NCBI GenBank assembly: GCA_037952775.1
Contig: JBANAY010000001.1
Coordinates: 1,860,001-1,924,000, forward strand
Direction of reading: 5' to 3'
Source of the DNA: Clonostachys chloroleuca
Taxonomy: Eukaryota > Ascomycota > Sordariomycetes > Hypocreales > Bionectriaceae
DNA length: 64,000 bases
Position numbers and translations under genes: made by a program. The notes beneath the pieces were generated by a model. The model saw only the letters and a program-made list of their open reading frames with translations, had not been told where the DNA came from and searched no databases. Shown here piece by piece: positions 48,501-59,584 of this stretch. Each line of letters opens with the position of its first letter. Position 1 is the stretch's first letter.

Positions 48501-51403
48501 GGTCTATTCAACAAGAACCACGAAGGGTATCGAATAGTCGTCGAAGCGATAGCGGTGGCAGTGAAACATTGACGCATTTGCTCACAAACTTTTCTCTGAA
48601 CGATACAGAGCCCAATTCGGCGCTCGCGAGTGCTAGATCTCCCATTGATGAAGAAGCCATTATGCATGGCTCTCCTGAATTGACAGGCATTTACGGCGGT
48701 GGAGTACGTTCTAGTGCAGACAACCCCAACCGGAACTCGATGCATCAAGCGAACATGATGCCCCCTGCCATGGCCTTGTTTGACCCGGAGGACACAAACC
48801 GGAAGTTTGTTGGAACCCCTGACTATTTGGCCCCTGAGACTATCAAGGGAGACAAGCAAGATGAGACTAGCGATTGGTGGTCGGTTGGCTGCATCATGTT
48901 CGAGTTCCTATACGGTATCCCGCCATTCCACGCTGGCGAGGCCGAGGAAGTCTTTGAGAACATTCTGGCTCGCAATATACAGTGGCCAGACGAGGATGAG
49001 TGCGAACCCATCTCCAAAGAGGCCAAGGATCTTATCAACAAGCTTCTCTGCATGGACCCGCCTTCGCGGTTGGGATCGAATCGAGAAGAGCTATTCCCGT
49101 CTGGCGGAGAAGAAATTAGGAACCATGCATGGTTTCAAGGTGTCAACTGGGATACGCTCCTGGAGGACGAAGCTCAGTTTGTGCCCCAACCCGAGGATCC
49201 TGAAGACACGGAGTATTTCGACGCCAGAGGCGCTATCCTTCAGTCATTTGCGGAGGAGATGGAGGACCAAACCTCTCCACCTTCTTCGACAGGAGGCGGC
49301 CCAGAGTACTCTGAACGACCTCACGATGCCCTTTCAAGAGTGCGATCACAGGTGAATTCGATGAACCGCAAGTTGATGCCACTCCACATTCCACCTCACG
49401 TGCGAGATTCAAAGTCGAGGAGATTGAGCGAGCCGGTACCCGCCGACGATTTTGGAACATTTGCTTTCAAGAACCTGTCCGTGTTGGAGAAGGCAAACAA
49501 AGATCTCATCCAAAAGTTGAGGCAAGATGCTCTGGCGGCGCAGGGAAAGCAGTCTGGTATTAGCACTGGCGGAGTTAGCCAACCCATGTCGGCTGTAGGA
49601 CCCTCTCATGAGGGAAGTCCAGTTCTGGCGAATCCTATACACAGGACAAAGTCCAATGCCAAGGCAGCCAATCGGCCTCAATCCCCCTCGGGATACAGTC
49701 ACTCTACATCCTCCCCGAGCCGGGTTTCTCAACCATCATCGCCCTTGTTAGTATCGTTTGTGGCTGGGCAGGGAACAGAGGGGAGGCGGAAAGCTTCGAG
49801 CAACTCGTCAAGTCTTTCATACCAATCAGGCACTTCTCTACATCCCCCGACATCGAGCCTTGAGATCCCCAAAGTACCACCGAGTCTACAGAAGGCTGCA
49901 ACCACGGTTGCTGCCTCGCCAGTCAAGGGCCGACCAGGACAGAGCCAGTTCCCACTTTCGCCCCAGAAGACTGTTTCTACGCCAAAGCAGGCATCCCCTG
50001 CAAGTCGGTCGAGATCACTCACTGTTGGATCGCAAGAAGGGAGCCCAGTGGCGCCTGATATTCTGCAGCACCGACGCAGCCGCAGGAGCCAGGTATTCGA
50101 CATGTCACCATCTTCGTCTGACAATGAAGGAGACAAGCACAATGCCCTGCTACGGGTACAGAGGAGGCGACAAAGCTCTCGCCGGCTCTCCCAAATTGTG
50201 TTTGATGGCGGACCAGCGTTTAGACCGCTTGATGTGCTCATCTGCGAGGACCATCCCGTGGCACGCATGGTGATGGAAAAACTGCTGGAGAAGCTTCGAT
50301 GCCGCACAATCTCCGTGGCCAATGGATCAGAGGCGGTGCGATACTCGATGAGCGAGATCAAATTTGATGTCATCTTCTTGGAGTACAAGCTTCCGCAAAT
50401 CAATGGTGCCGATGTGGCTCGGATGATCCGGGAAACCAAGAATGCCAACTCACACACGCCCATTGTAGCCATCACCGCCTACCTCAAGGAGCTGCAGGCG
50501 CCGCATTACTTTGATTCGCTGATTGAGAAGCCCATCAGCTCCTCGAAACTTACAGAGGTTCTACGGAGTCTGTGCCATTGGAGGCCGGATTCCCCCAGCC
50601 AGAGCTCGGTATCATCGATGCCACCGCCACACCCCCCGGTACCATCTGGGCTACGGAAATCAGATTCACGGAACGAGGAAAGCCCGATGTCAGGATCGTC
50701 CTTTTACGCGGGACGCCTTGGGTCCGCATTGTTGTCAAGCAGGGAAGACTCTGTGTCCTCGAGCATGTTTGGAGACACGGAATCTGTAACTACAGATGAC
50801 ATTCCCATGGTTCTCAGTCGCAAAACTACAGGCGACTGGGAAGAGGGAGGTTTGGGAATTTCCGAGCCAGATACCATGTCGGGATCTGATGGGTCCCCGA
50901 AGGCGATCCCACACTTGCTCATGCAGCGGTCCGCTCCAGGCCAGATGGAGAAGTCGGTACGGCAGCCTAGCAAGCTCAAATCCAAGCCAGAGGGTCTTGA
51001 CAAGAAGTCCAGTGAGAGCACGGAGTCTGCGGACGACGAAGATGATGAACTGGGCCTCGGCAATGAAAAGCAACGACAGCGCAGCAACGGGCCGCTCATG
51101 ACAAAGCAATCACTTCCCAGCTCGAAGCTGGGAATCGAGATGATGCGAGCCAACAGCCACGATAGCGCCGTGGGCTCTGAAAGCACACCCGAGGCCGTGA
51201 CCCAGGTTGTCACAACGCCTGCCAAAGAGATTGACCAGGCCGAGTTTGAATTTAAAACGGGGAATGCAGCCGAAGCGCACACTCCGCCATTGGCAACCGA
51301 CGGCTCCAAAGAAGGTGGATCTAGTGTTGAGGCGACTCCCAGGCAACATGGAGGCAGTCGACTAGACAGCGCCGAGGCAACCCCTCGCCCGATTGGAAAG
51401 TGA
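45562..51403 (+). CDS. RIM15: RIM15-type protein kinase (PAS, zinc finger, AGC kinase, receiver-like domain)
   Basis: Exons 45562-46041 and 46097-51403 give 1928 residues; the 55-bp intron has a GTAGGT donor and a CTAAC branch site. Order of parts: PAS domain about 45-115 (LNAIVDLNLDGTVRWASPSW); zinc-binding CRICERQIQPWWFEKHTDLC at about 215; disordered Ser/Pro region; kinase from residue 741 with ISKGAFGSVYLSKK, IIHRDLKPDNLLI, LTDFGLSRMG, a long insert of about 180 residues, then VGTPDYLAPETIKG; long disordered region; receiver-like domain about 1535-1655. This Greatwall-like layout is that of RIM15/Cek1/STK-12. In yeast RIM15 acts downstream of TOR, PKA and Pho85, phosphorylating Igo1/2 to inhibit PP2A-B55 on entry to quiescence. 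The receiver has Glu1589 where the phospho-accepting Asp is expected. The start could also be the ATG at 45631. Confidence 0.93.
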
Positions 51404-53700
51404 GGCACGAAGAGTTTAAGCACCACTATTTGTCAACGATGGGGACGACTTTTTAGAGTGAGGCTGTTTTTTTTTAATGCGACTTTTCCTTTGTCTACGA
51501 AAGCGTGGCGTTTTACTGGGGCCCAGAACGAAAAAGAATGTTTCAAACCGGATGATGCGGTCAATCTCAGTCTGTGCTTGACTGAGAAATGGGCTATGGA
51601 GGACTCGACTGGATGGTCCAAGCGGGAATCATGCATCACCATTTCATTTTACGTGTAGTCGGACGCGAGGCCCCTTCCCTTCATTTACTCCATTTCCGTC
51701 GTGTTGTTTTTACCACACATTTTCCTGTTATTCTTGTTACTGAGCACCTGGCTTGCTATTACTTGCCTGTCCCATCTCAGACATACATGGGCAACTGCAT
51801 CGCACCCCTGCACTGGACGCAGGATGATAGTTACTTTCGATGTCACCTGATGTTTTTTCTTCTGCAAGAGAGGGGAAAAGCTTTGTATTAGGCATTTAGA
51901 CTTGACAGCGAGTCTTTGCCCATTGAAGGAGCGAGGGCGGCCTGGACCGGGATAGCAGGAAGGGCACTTTATTGGTGGATCCCCCGATTCGGGTCACACA
52001 TGTATAATAGCGCGCGTGCACGAGAAGCGGAGCAGTTTTCTTTTTCTTCTTTTTTGGAACGCAAGGATATGAGAGGAGAGGAGGAGGCCGGTGGCAGGCG
52101 AGGAACAACACGAAAAGCGGGGGAAAAAAAAATAAGGAAAATGACGAGAAAAAGAGAAGAGAAAAAAAAAACAATTGAGAAGATACATCATAGGATTGAT
52201 TCCTTTACTAGGCGTTATTTCATGGTTTGGGGCTATTAATACATGAACTGATCTGAAGAGGCCGGTCCGGTGCGTCTAGATAAGACATGGAGTCAAGAAG
52301 TGAGTGAGGACGTGCCAAGAGCAGCAGAATGGGGACGTTTAGCGAGTAACGGTGGATGACCAGACGTGAAGTTTTCGACAATTCAGAAAGTGAGCACACG
52401 ACCAATTTCCCTTTCCGGATAGTCACATCTCCATTGGCTGCACGTGTGCATGCGGCCAAACCCACCCTGCAGAGGCATTATCTGGATGGGAGCTGGCTGG
52501 AATGGCGAGTCGCGCAGCTCACTTTTATTTGCAACGGGCGATTCAGTGGATTGATTTTTCTGTGATTCGACGGCGGCCTCCCAGCTCACGTCGTTCTTAC
52601 GCAAGCTGCTCCCGCGCTCTCGGGACACGGCATGGCCGTCATCGACCTTTTATTACGCTGGGCCAAGAAGCAGTGCCGGAAGCACGGCAGAGACGGCAGC
52701 GCCAGGCCCTAGTCCGCCCCGTTTCGGGCTAGGCCAGCTGAGACGGTGCATGATCGTCTGTCTGTGCTTCTGGAACCCGTTGTCACTGCACGCCACCTTC
52801 CCAGAGCGCTGAACTCTCTCTTTGCCAGCCATATTACCATGTCCACGCACGTCGTATCGAGTCCTGTTGCTGTTGCCAGCGAGCCACTACATAGTACCCT
52901 CCCCCTGCTCCGGGCAGAATGAAACCAGAAATATGGGGGCCCTCGGCCGACTCGAGTAAGCCTCTTCGAGAGGCATGAAGGCCAGCCCCGGCCCTTCTGC
53001 AGAACCCTCCTCGACGCTTGCTGGCCACAGATTCTGCCCACGTTCTCACGATTGAGATTCTGACTGGCTGTTTCCTGGGACGCAGAACCTCACTTCGGAG
53101 AGGGTCTGGTTGAATCCAACGGCATGTCGTGGGGAAATCTAGTTATATAAGTAGGAAGACGGGCAACTCCATCGTAAACCGCTAGAATCGACAAGAGCAT
53201 TCCTCTTACCTTTTTTTCCCCCTCGTCCTTGTCGTTTTTTTACGTCGCTTCTCTCGTCATTTTGCTTGCAACAGAAGAGAGATCGGAAGCGGAACTGACG
53301 GCAGATTTGCATTACACTTTATTCTGAGGGCCACCATAACCTCCACCACCCTCGACTCCACGTACCTTATTCAGTACGTACTCGGGTGAAGTGTATTGTG
53401 CCGTTCTCCCTCTTGCTGGAATTTCTGTTATTCATTCGTCTTTCTGGAAGGGTCAGCTCCTCAGGAAATCCGTGGCAGCTCGGCAAGTTCTTCCGCCAGT
53501 TACTGCAGCCATCTAGGCAGGCAGGAAAACCACAGACAGCAGCCAACAACTGAGGCGGGGTACCTTTCTCCCACCCATTGAGTTTTTCACTTCACGCGGG
53601 CCTACACACCCTGTCTAGTTGGTGCAGCGCCATTGGCCACTCTTAATTTCCCGCCAGCAACCAGGTCGAGGGAGCTTAGGCTTCTCCCAAGATCCCGATC
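51404..53700. other. Intergenic region RIM15/phosphate transporter
   Basis: About 2.3 kb holding the RIM15 3' end and the transporter promoter. A purine-rich stretch runs from 52065 to 52180. A CACGTG site at 52441 could bind a Pho4/NUC-1-like factor, but such hexamers are expected by chance in a window of this size. The 150 bases before 53701 are C/A-rich. No gene is seen. Confidence 0.45.
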
Positions 53701-55973
53701 ATGGGTGACCACTCAGAGGCCATCCAGGAGCACCACCGCCACCACCACCATCATCACCACAGCGCCGTGGCTGGCGAGATCCCCGTCCCCCACGGACCCC
53801 AGGCCGACGACCAGAGCACCACAGAAAGCAACCCTGGCTCCTATCCCGACCCCAACGCAAGCCCAGAGGAGCGCCGCATCTTCAGCCATGTCACGCGCCC
53901 GGACGACTCCTACACCCCCGAGGGTGTCTACTGGGCCGACCTCCCCCTGTCCCAGCGCCTGTCCTTCGTGTGCAAGGTCGACCGCGAGGCGGCCAAGGAG
54001 GAGCTGCAGGCCATTGGCAGCATGATGAAGAAGGACCCGCTGTCCCCCGTCGGCTGGTACTTTCGAAACGCCGTCATCCCGGGCGCCGGCCTCGGCCTCG
54101 AGGGCTACGTCCTCTTCTCCATCGGCAACCTCGAGCCCCTGTTCGCGAAGGTCTGGCCCCAGTGCTGGAAGACCCACGAGGTCTGCACTAAGAACTGGAC
54201 TGCTAGTGTGACGTACATGGAGATTATCGGCATCATGGTTGGCCAGGCCGGTGTTGGTGTAAGTTTTATGCTTGTTTTCCCCTGGTTGTAATCCCCGCCT
54301 TTTCAGATCTGTCACAATTTGCTTGATTTGACGTCTTTTTTGTGTGGGTGAGGAAAAGACGAGGGGCATTTTGATATTATTTTCTGCCCATTGAGACGAT
54401 TTACTGACCAAAATGGCGTATAGGTTCTCGGTGACTGGGTTGGTCGTCGCTGGGGTCTTATTCAGGATGCCCTCATCATGTTTATCGGTCTGCTCATGCT
54501 TACAGCCAGTTGGGGTCTGACCCTCCAGGGCTGGGTTATTTGCTATGCTTGGTCGCTGTTTTTCTACAGCTTGGGTGTCGGAGGCGAGTATCCCATCACC
54601 GCTACCTCGTCTCTCGAGAACGCTGTCGCTTCTGGAAGACTCTCCACCAAGGAGGATCGTCTGCACCGTGGTCGCCGTGTGACCATGGCCTTCCTGATGC
54701 AAGGCTGGGGCCAGTTTGTCAACCAGGTTATCCTCCTTGTCCTCCTCGTCATCTTCAACCGCGGCGATGGCAGCCCCCCATACTCGACGTCTGCCGCCCA
54801 GTATGCGTTCCGTCTCTCCTTTGCCTTCCCTGCTATCGGAACTGCCTGGCTCGTCTACTACCGTACCTGGAAGATGCCAAACGCCTCCAAGAAGCTGGCC
54901 GAGGCCAAGAGCCGCTCTCAAGTCACCGGATACGATGTCACCGCCCTCAAGTACTGCGTGAAGCATTTCGGCGGCAGACTCTTGGCCACCTCCGGTACCT
55001 GGTTCTGCAACGACGTATTCTTCTACGGTAACAAGCTGTTCCAGGGCCAGTTCATCAAGGTCATTTCCAACAACCCCGATTCTCTGGTGACCACCTGGTC
55101 TTGGAATCTTGTCAACATCACCGTCTCCATGGTTGGCTACTACCTCGCCGCGCTCCTCATTGACAACAAATTCTACGGCCGCAAGATGATGCAGCAGGTT
55201 GGCTTTTTCATGTGCTTCCTCATGTTTGTCATTCCCGCCTTCCGCTACAAGTACTACACCTCCCCCGAGGGGATCCACTCTTTCCAGGCCATGTACTTTA
55301 TCTCGTCTTTCTTCAACCAAGTGAGTCCCCCTTCCAACCATAAGCCAAAAAAAAAAAAAAATAGATAAATACCTTTTTTCGGACATCACGCTAACCGCAT
55401 TTGGAATAGTTTGGACCAAATTCGGTAACATTTCTTGTGGCAGGAGAGGTTTTCCCTACTCCTGTGCGAGCGACGGCTCATGGCTTCTCGGCTTGTATCG
55501 GCAAATCCGGTGCTCTCTTGGCCTCTGTGTTGTATGCCTACATTGACGACCAGACGAAATTCTACGTAGTCCCGTGGTTTGGTCTTGCCGGCATGCTTCT
55601 CACTTGGTTGTTTCTCCCAGATACCACCGGTCTCGACCTCAAGGAACAGGAGCGTCGTTGGACTTACATCACTGCTGGAAAGCCCCAGGACTACCACGGT
55701 GTTGCTGTCCACCCTCATCACCTCAGTCTCTGGGAGAGATGGATGGGTGATGCGAAGTCATATGATCCCAAGCTTGACTGGCAAGCCAAGGTTGAGGACA
55801 TGCGTTCTGAGTGGGAACGTGTCCAGGCTGAGCGTGGACCCAAGGAGGAGGGCGATGCTCACCACGGAATGCCCGAGGATGGAGAATTCACCCAAGAAAT
55901 CCACGACTACTTCATGCGCTCAGCGCCGTCTCAGGGCGGAAATGGAGGTGTCTTGTCAGAAAAGACCCAGTAA
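53701..55973 (+). CDS. Major facilitator transporter, PHO84-like phosphate:H+ symporter family
   Basis: Exons 53701-54258, 54424-55320 and 55410-55973 give 672 residues; introns are 165 and 89 bp (GTAAGT and GTGAGT donors). The N-terminus is cytosolic and polar with a His-rich run near residues 11-21. About twelve membrane segments follow, in two halves. Markers include YMEIIGIMVGQAGVG, the MFS signature LGDWVGRRWGLIQDAL, SLGVGGEYPITATSSLEN (close to the GGDYPLSATIxSE motif of phosphate symporters), TWFCNDVFFYGNKLFQG and AGEVFPTPVRATAHGFSACI. A long hydrophilic C-terminal tail ends it. These features place it in the phosphate:H+ symporter (PHS) family of the plasma membrane. The substrate may be phosphate or a phosphate ester such as glycerophosphoinositol; sequence alone does not settle it. 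Confidence 0.85.
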
Positions 55974-57407
55974 CCGCCAGTCCTCCCCTCTTGAGAAGGA
56001 CCTCAGCCTTTCTTACCAATTTTCGCCTCTGCATATCATTTTTCTCCCTACTTATTAAAATTGATTCACTTGGAGTTATGTGGGTAGCATTTACTAGCAC
56101 GATTTTCCACTCAAAAAGCTGTTGAGCGTACATAGTCATACAAATCAAATGCAGCCACGGGCTACAAAATACCTACCTTATTGTGCCATATTTCCCTGTC
56201 GTTTTTGGAGTTTAATGCTACGAAGGTGTTTCGTGTAAGTCCAGAAATTAATGTGCACTTGCAAATACCTGTGTGACAACTTAAAACCATCAAGGCGGCA
56301 TTGCGAATGCCAACCATGATCCGAATTATTTCTTTACAATGCTCGTCTGGTTTTGTTCTTGATTATCCCTTCTCTTCCACCGTAATCTCATGCTATTGAT
56401 TGTCTAGGGCAAACTGGACATGCCAGTCTTCTGCGCGTTGACACACCTCAGACCACCTCGGCATTCAAAGGTACTGTTGGCCGACCCCAAGCGACGCTTC
56501 CAGACAGTAGAGAAACTGATTTCTGCACCGCACGCCTGTAACACTTTTCTCTCTCTACACTAGCTAAGAATATAGCGTGCATCATGCATGTGCGCTGTCA
56601 CATATGGACATACTCATTCGGAAACATGGGATCTTGTCGATATCTCCTCAGTCGGTGGCTTCCCTCCCTTTTGGGACTCTCAGTCATCTACATTTGCCTG
56701 TCAATATTTCCATGAGTGGAGGCGATACACCCAGCAGTTATGTATCTTTTAACGAGAAAGTAGTCTACATATGCTAAAACTTACAATTAAAACCCCTCTA
56801 TTCTTTTCCGGTATTAATTTATCTTTTTACCTGTAGTAATATAAATAATGACCTGCCCATCGTCATATTCTCTCAGCTTTATGCTTAAGTTAAGTTGAAG
56901 CCAGCTCCGAGAATTAAGAGCTGAAAGTCGTCACGCAATATAGACTGCATATATTAATCCGTTAAAGGATCTTTATTGTCGTGGACATCGCGCTTAAGCA
57001 GGCATGTAAGCTAACCTCATATCAACGTTGACATACAACACCAAAAGGGTTCGACCAGAATAGTGCTTGCGAGTAGCGGACGGCGACTCATATGGCTTAG
57101 GATGCAGGCTACAATCCCTGCTGACGCAAGTCATATCTAAATTTTGGCACCTTTCTGGTTTTACATGATTCCCAAATTCTGAGATTAGGGGAACTTGAAC
57201 TGAATTCACTGTATTGGAGACTCATGATGGATCAATTAGATAACGTCGATTTGGCAGCCCAGTGCACGCGGTGCCACCTTGAATTATCATGACCATAGAC
57301 TATCAATGAAGTTTGGTCGTTACTTAACCGCGGTCTCATAGACAACGCAAGCAACTGCAATTGTGTCGCTCACTGCGGACTCGCAGTTCTTGACGTACGC
57401 CAGAGCC
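55974..57407. other. Start of the A/T-rich, gene-poor right end
   Basis: After the transporter stop the sequence becomes visibly richer in A and T, especially from 56760 to 57000. It contains a decayed 5S rRNA sequence but no supported protein gene. Confidence 0.5.
56600..56755 (+). pseudogene. Decayed 5S rRNA sequence
   Basis: Positions 56600-56652 align with the first 50 bases of the intact 5S gene at 58906 (shared blocks CATAC, CATTCG, AAACA, GATC, GTC), mostly differing by transitions. A second part (56710-56755) resembles the 3' end, with GAGTGGAGGCG and TATGTATCTTTT. The middle is unrelated or inserted. The 5' and 3' ends no longer pair well. Confidence 0.65.
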
Positions 57408-57665
57408 CTAGCAACTGTGACAGGGGCAGTAACGTTGCGTCCTTCCCGTAGAGTTGAACAGGTACTGGCATTGGAACGTATGGGCTTCGAACGTACAATG
57501 CCTCACAATGTCTTCACAAGGCACTTGCTGCCAATACTGAATAGTTTGAGTCCACCACCCTCTCCCCTCGCAAACCTCGCATGATGGGTTTGGATATGCA
57601 TATCCCCCCGGGCTAGAGCCGTGGCCAGAGCCGTGGCCAGAGCTAGAGTTGGAGCTTGACCACAT
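57408..57665 (-). CDS. Small cysteine-containing protein, unrecognised
   Basis: A single open frame of 85 residues starting at ATG 57665 (CTCGATGTGG). The N-terminus is Ser/Gly/His-rich (SSSGHGSGHGSSPGG). The rest has eight cysteines: CEVCEGRG resembles the CxxCxGxG knuckle of DnaJ-type zinc fingers, followed by CEDIVRHC, FQCQYLF and a terminal CPCHSC. No signal peptide is visible. The even number and spacing of cysteines suggest zinc binding or disulfides. The relatively high G+C of this stretch inside A/T-rich DNA supports coding, but it could be an exon of a larger gene or a relic. Confidence 0.4.
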   Translation of the reverse strand: MWSSSNSSSGHGSGHGSSPGGYAYPNPSCEVCEGRGWWTQTIQYWQQVPCEDIVRHCTFEAHTFQCQYLFNSTGRTQRYCPCHSC

Positions 57666-58023
57666 CGAGAATGGAATCCCTTTTCCAATATTTCGGTCTT
57701 TTAATCATCGAGGTTATCTTCAGTACAGGATCCAGAAATGGTAGAAGTGTCATCTTGGGCTATGGTGAACAGTGGTGCGGATGTCTTACGTAGGATTATC
57801 AAGATATCTGTCTGGACAAATAGTAGAAGCGTCGTCCCAAAGTATGGAGAAGGATCACATACATCGTCAATTATGGGCTAAGATAGAGCCATATTGTGAT
57901 ATTCCTGTTGAATCAGTGCAATAAATTGACCCTTGGTTGAAATGGATTTTGGAGGAGTCAATAAGATACGGGCTGCGCCTTGAAGGATATCGTGGGGGGA
58001 AGGAGAATATGTGCTAGCACTGA

Positions 58024-58698
58024 TCAAGCCCCTCCTGAATCCTTTTCTTTTTCCTCATCTTCGACAACTAAAGCTGAACTGTTCTCAGTCCTCGCTTCTG
58101 TTGTATCTCGAGATTCTTGCCGGATCCCATTGATATAAACCGAAGTGTTTTCCAGATCGTTGAAATAAGGCATCGGATCTTTGACCCGTTCCAAGTAACC
58201 TTGAAGCCTTTGCGCGACTAAGTCCGATGACTTCTCATGCCTCCGAGCCAAGCAACGCGGCCCTTTGATGTACATGTAGTAGGTAGGCATTTGGGAAGTA
58301 TTGCTGATTCTCAGCTTAGCTGCCTCATCGCATTCCTTCAGAAAGAGGTCAAAGCAGAATAGAACGCGGGTTTTCGTATCAAGTAACTCGATCATAAGGA
58401 CCTGGATGTCGAAGGCTGCATCTTCATCCCCGGTTTGCTTGAGAAGAGCTCGGCTGATCTTCTGTGCCCCAGCTGCTGCCCACTCTTTGATCGGCCCTGG
58501 ATGACGAGACTCAAAGTGTGCTGATGATCTAACTAGAAGTCGAATAGTAGAGTTCTTTTTTAGAGCTTCGCAAACTTCCTCTTCGAACTCGTAGGTTCGA
58601 TCCTGTGCGTGTCATATTGATAAAAGAGTGAAATAGTTGATGAAGGTGATGTATGTAGGCGGGGGGTTTCATACATGTTGTGGGGCTACGGTGAACAT
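58024..58698 (-). CDS. Unrecognised 200-residue protein
   Basis: Two exons on the minus strand, 58675-58698 and 58024-58602, join to 200 residues. The 72-bp intron has a GTATGA donor and a CGCACAG acceptor. The large exon is open for 193 codons, longer than expected by chance in this A/T-rich stretch, and reads like protein: RTYEFEEEVCEALKKNSTIR, PGPIKEWAAAGAQKISRALL, TRVLFCFDLFLKECDEAAKL, ending in an acidic tail (VVEDEEKEKDSGGA). The first exon is only eight codons (MFTVAPQH) and its start is less sure; an in-frame TAA lies 18 bases before that ATG. There is no signal peptide or membrane segment, and I recognise no domain. The start lies about 50 bases from a decayed 5S sequence. Confidence 0.55.
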
Positions 58699-58744
58699 GA
58701 AATGATTGCACGGAAGGTAAGATTAGAATCCCAAAGGGCAAGTA

Positions 58745-58841
58745 TGGAGCTATCTGATGTCCACTCTCCTATTAATCAAGTAACTGAGGCGTAATTAGTA
58801 CTTGGACCGGGGATGACCAATGAATACCCGCTGTCGTTGTT
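58745..58841 (+). pseudogene. Partial, decayed 5S rRNA copy
   Basis: Aligns with about nucleotides 35 to 118 of the intact 5S gene that begins 65 bases downstream: TCCaCTCTC, TGAGGCG..ATTAGTA, CTTGGaCCGG, GATGACCAatGAATACC and GCTGTcGTTGT. The 5' end is lost. It forms a head-to-tail pair with the intact gene. Confidence 0.7.
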
Positions 58842-58905
58842 GTTTTGCTCTTTGTTTGCTGTTGTGGTGGTAGGGCATATAGCCCTCCAGATAGCTTCAT
58901 CCACC

Positions 58906-59024
58906 ACATACGACCATACCCATTCGAAAACACGCGATCCCGTCCGCTCTCGCCTAGTTAAACGGATGAGGGGCGGATTAGTAGTTGGGTCGGTGACGAC
59001 CAGCGAATACCTGCTGTTGTATGT
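58906..59024 (+). rRNA. 5S ribosomal RNA
   Basis: A 119-base sequence with all landmarks of fungal 5S rRNA: it opens ACATACGACCATACCC, continues with GAAAAC..GATCCCGTCCGCTCTC and CTAGTTAA, has the internal control region ATTAGTAGTTGGGTCGGTGA, then CGACCAGCGAATAC, and closes CTGCTGTTGTATGT. The ends pair as helix I (ACATAC with GTATGT). A run of T follows directly at 59024-59030, the usual RNA polymerase III terminator. Solitary 5S genes scattered outside the rDNA are normal in Pezizomycotina. Confidence 0.9.
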
Positions 59025-59584
59025 TTTTTTCTCCTTCTTTTTGGTTTTTGGTGCTTGATACTAGAACGTCGTTTCCCTTGCCCTGTGATTTTTGTCCAAC
59101 GTTGGCTATATGTGGAGTAACCGACCCCTTGAGATCAGGGGCTGTCGACTTCCCGTCTCTATGAGGTGACAGGTAAGACGCTGGACGGCGAGATTTGGGA
59201 AACAGTCGCAGATTTCTTCATCGTGGAGTACAAGATGCCAATCTCAGAACCTCGGGAACACTGTGAAACCCCGTAGACTACTATCATTGTACTCCCAAAA
59301 GATGTCTCGCTAAGGGTTGGAAGTGTCCAATGACCTTGAAACATACAGGAGTTGAGGGTTCGTACCAAAGTCCAGCCTTTAGATTGGGATCAACATGGCA
59401 GGATGCACGGCATGTTGTTGACCCTTGCTAGTTGTCCACAGATCAGCTTGTTGGATTATTCTCGCTACGTATTAATGTATGCCGAAGCGGCTGCGAACAG
59501 ACTTTGCCTGCTGTTGTCTCAGCGTTTGTTACCACCCCACGTGGAGTCTCTTCGTAAATAGATTCGTTGAGAATTCTGATTTAT

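Noticed and set aside
50704..51426. Long minus-strand open frames over RIM15
   Set aside because: Antisense shadows of the RIM15 coding sequence, with Ser- and Leu-rich composition and no domain.
52438..52447. CACGTG site upstream of the phosphate-type transporter as evidence of Pho4/NUC-1 control
   Set aside because: The hexamer also appears at several unrelated places in the window, including coding sequence, about as often as expected by chance, and this one lies over 1.2 kb from the start.
53713..55431. A 572-codon minus-strand open frame opposite the transporter
   Set aside because: It is the antisense shadow of the transporter gene and runs through its introns. The plus strand has clear membrane and MFS motifs with correct splice sites.
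1..56000. A secondary-metabolite or other functional gene cluster around the Zn2Cys6 factor
   Set aside because: Its neighbours are housekeeping genes (DNM1, GRX4, ABP1). There are no synthases, P450s or other tailoring enzymes.
58590..58605. A perfect B-box-like GGTTCGATCC
   Set aside because: It lies in the start of an open protein exon on the other strand, and the flanking bases do not form a T arm or any other tRNA part.
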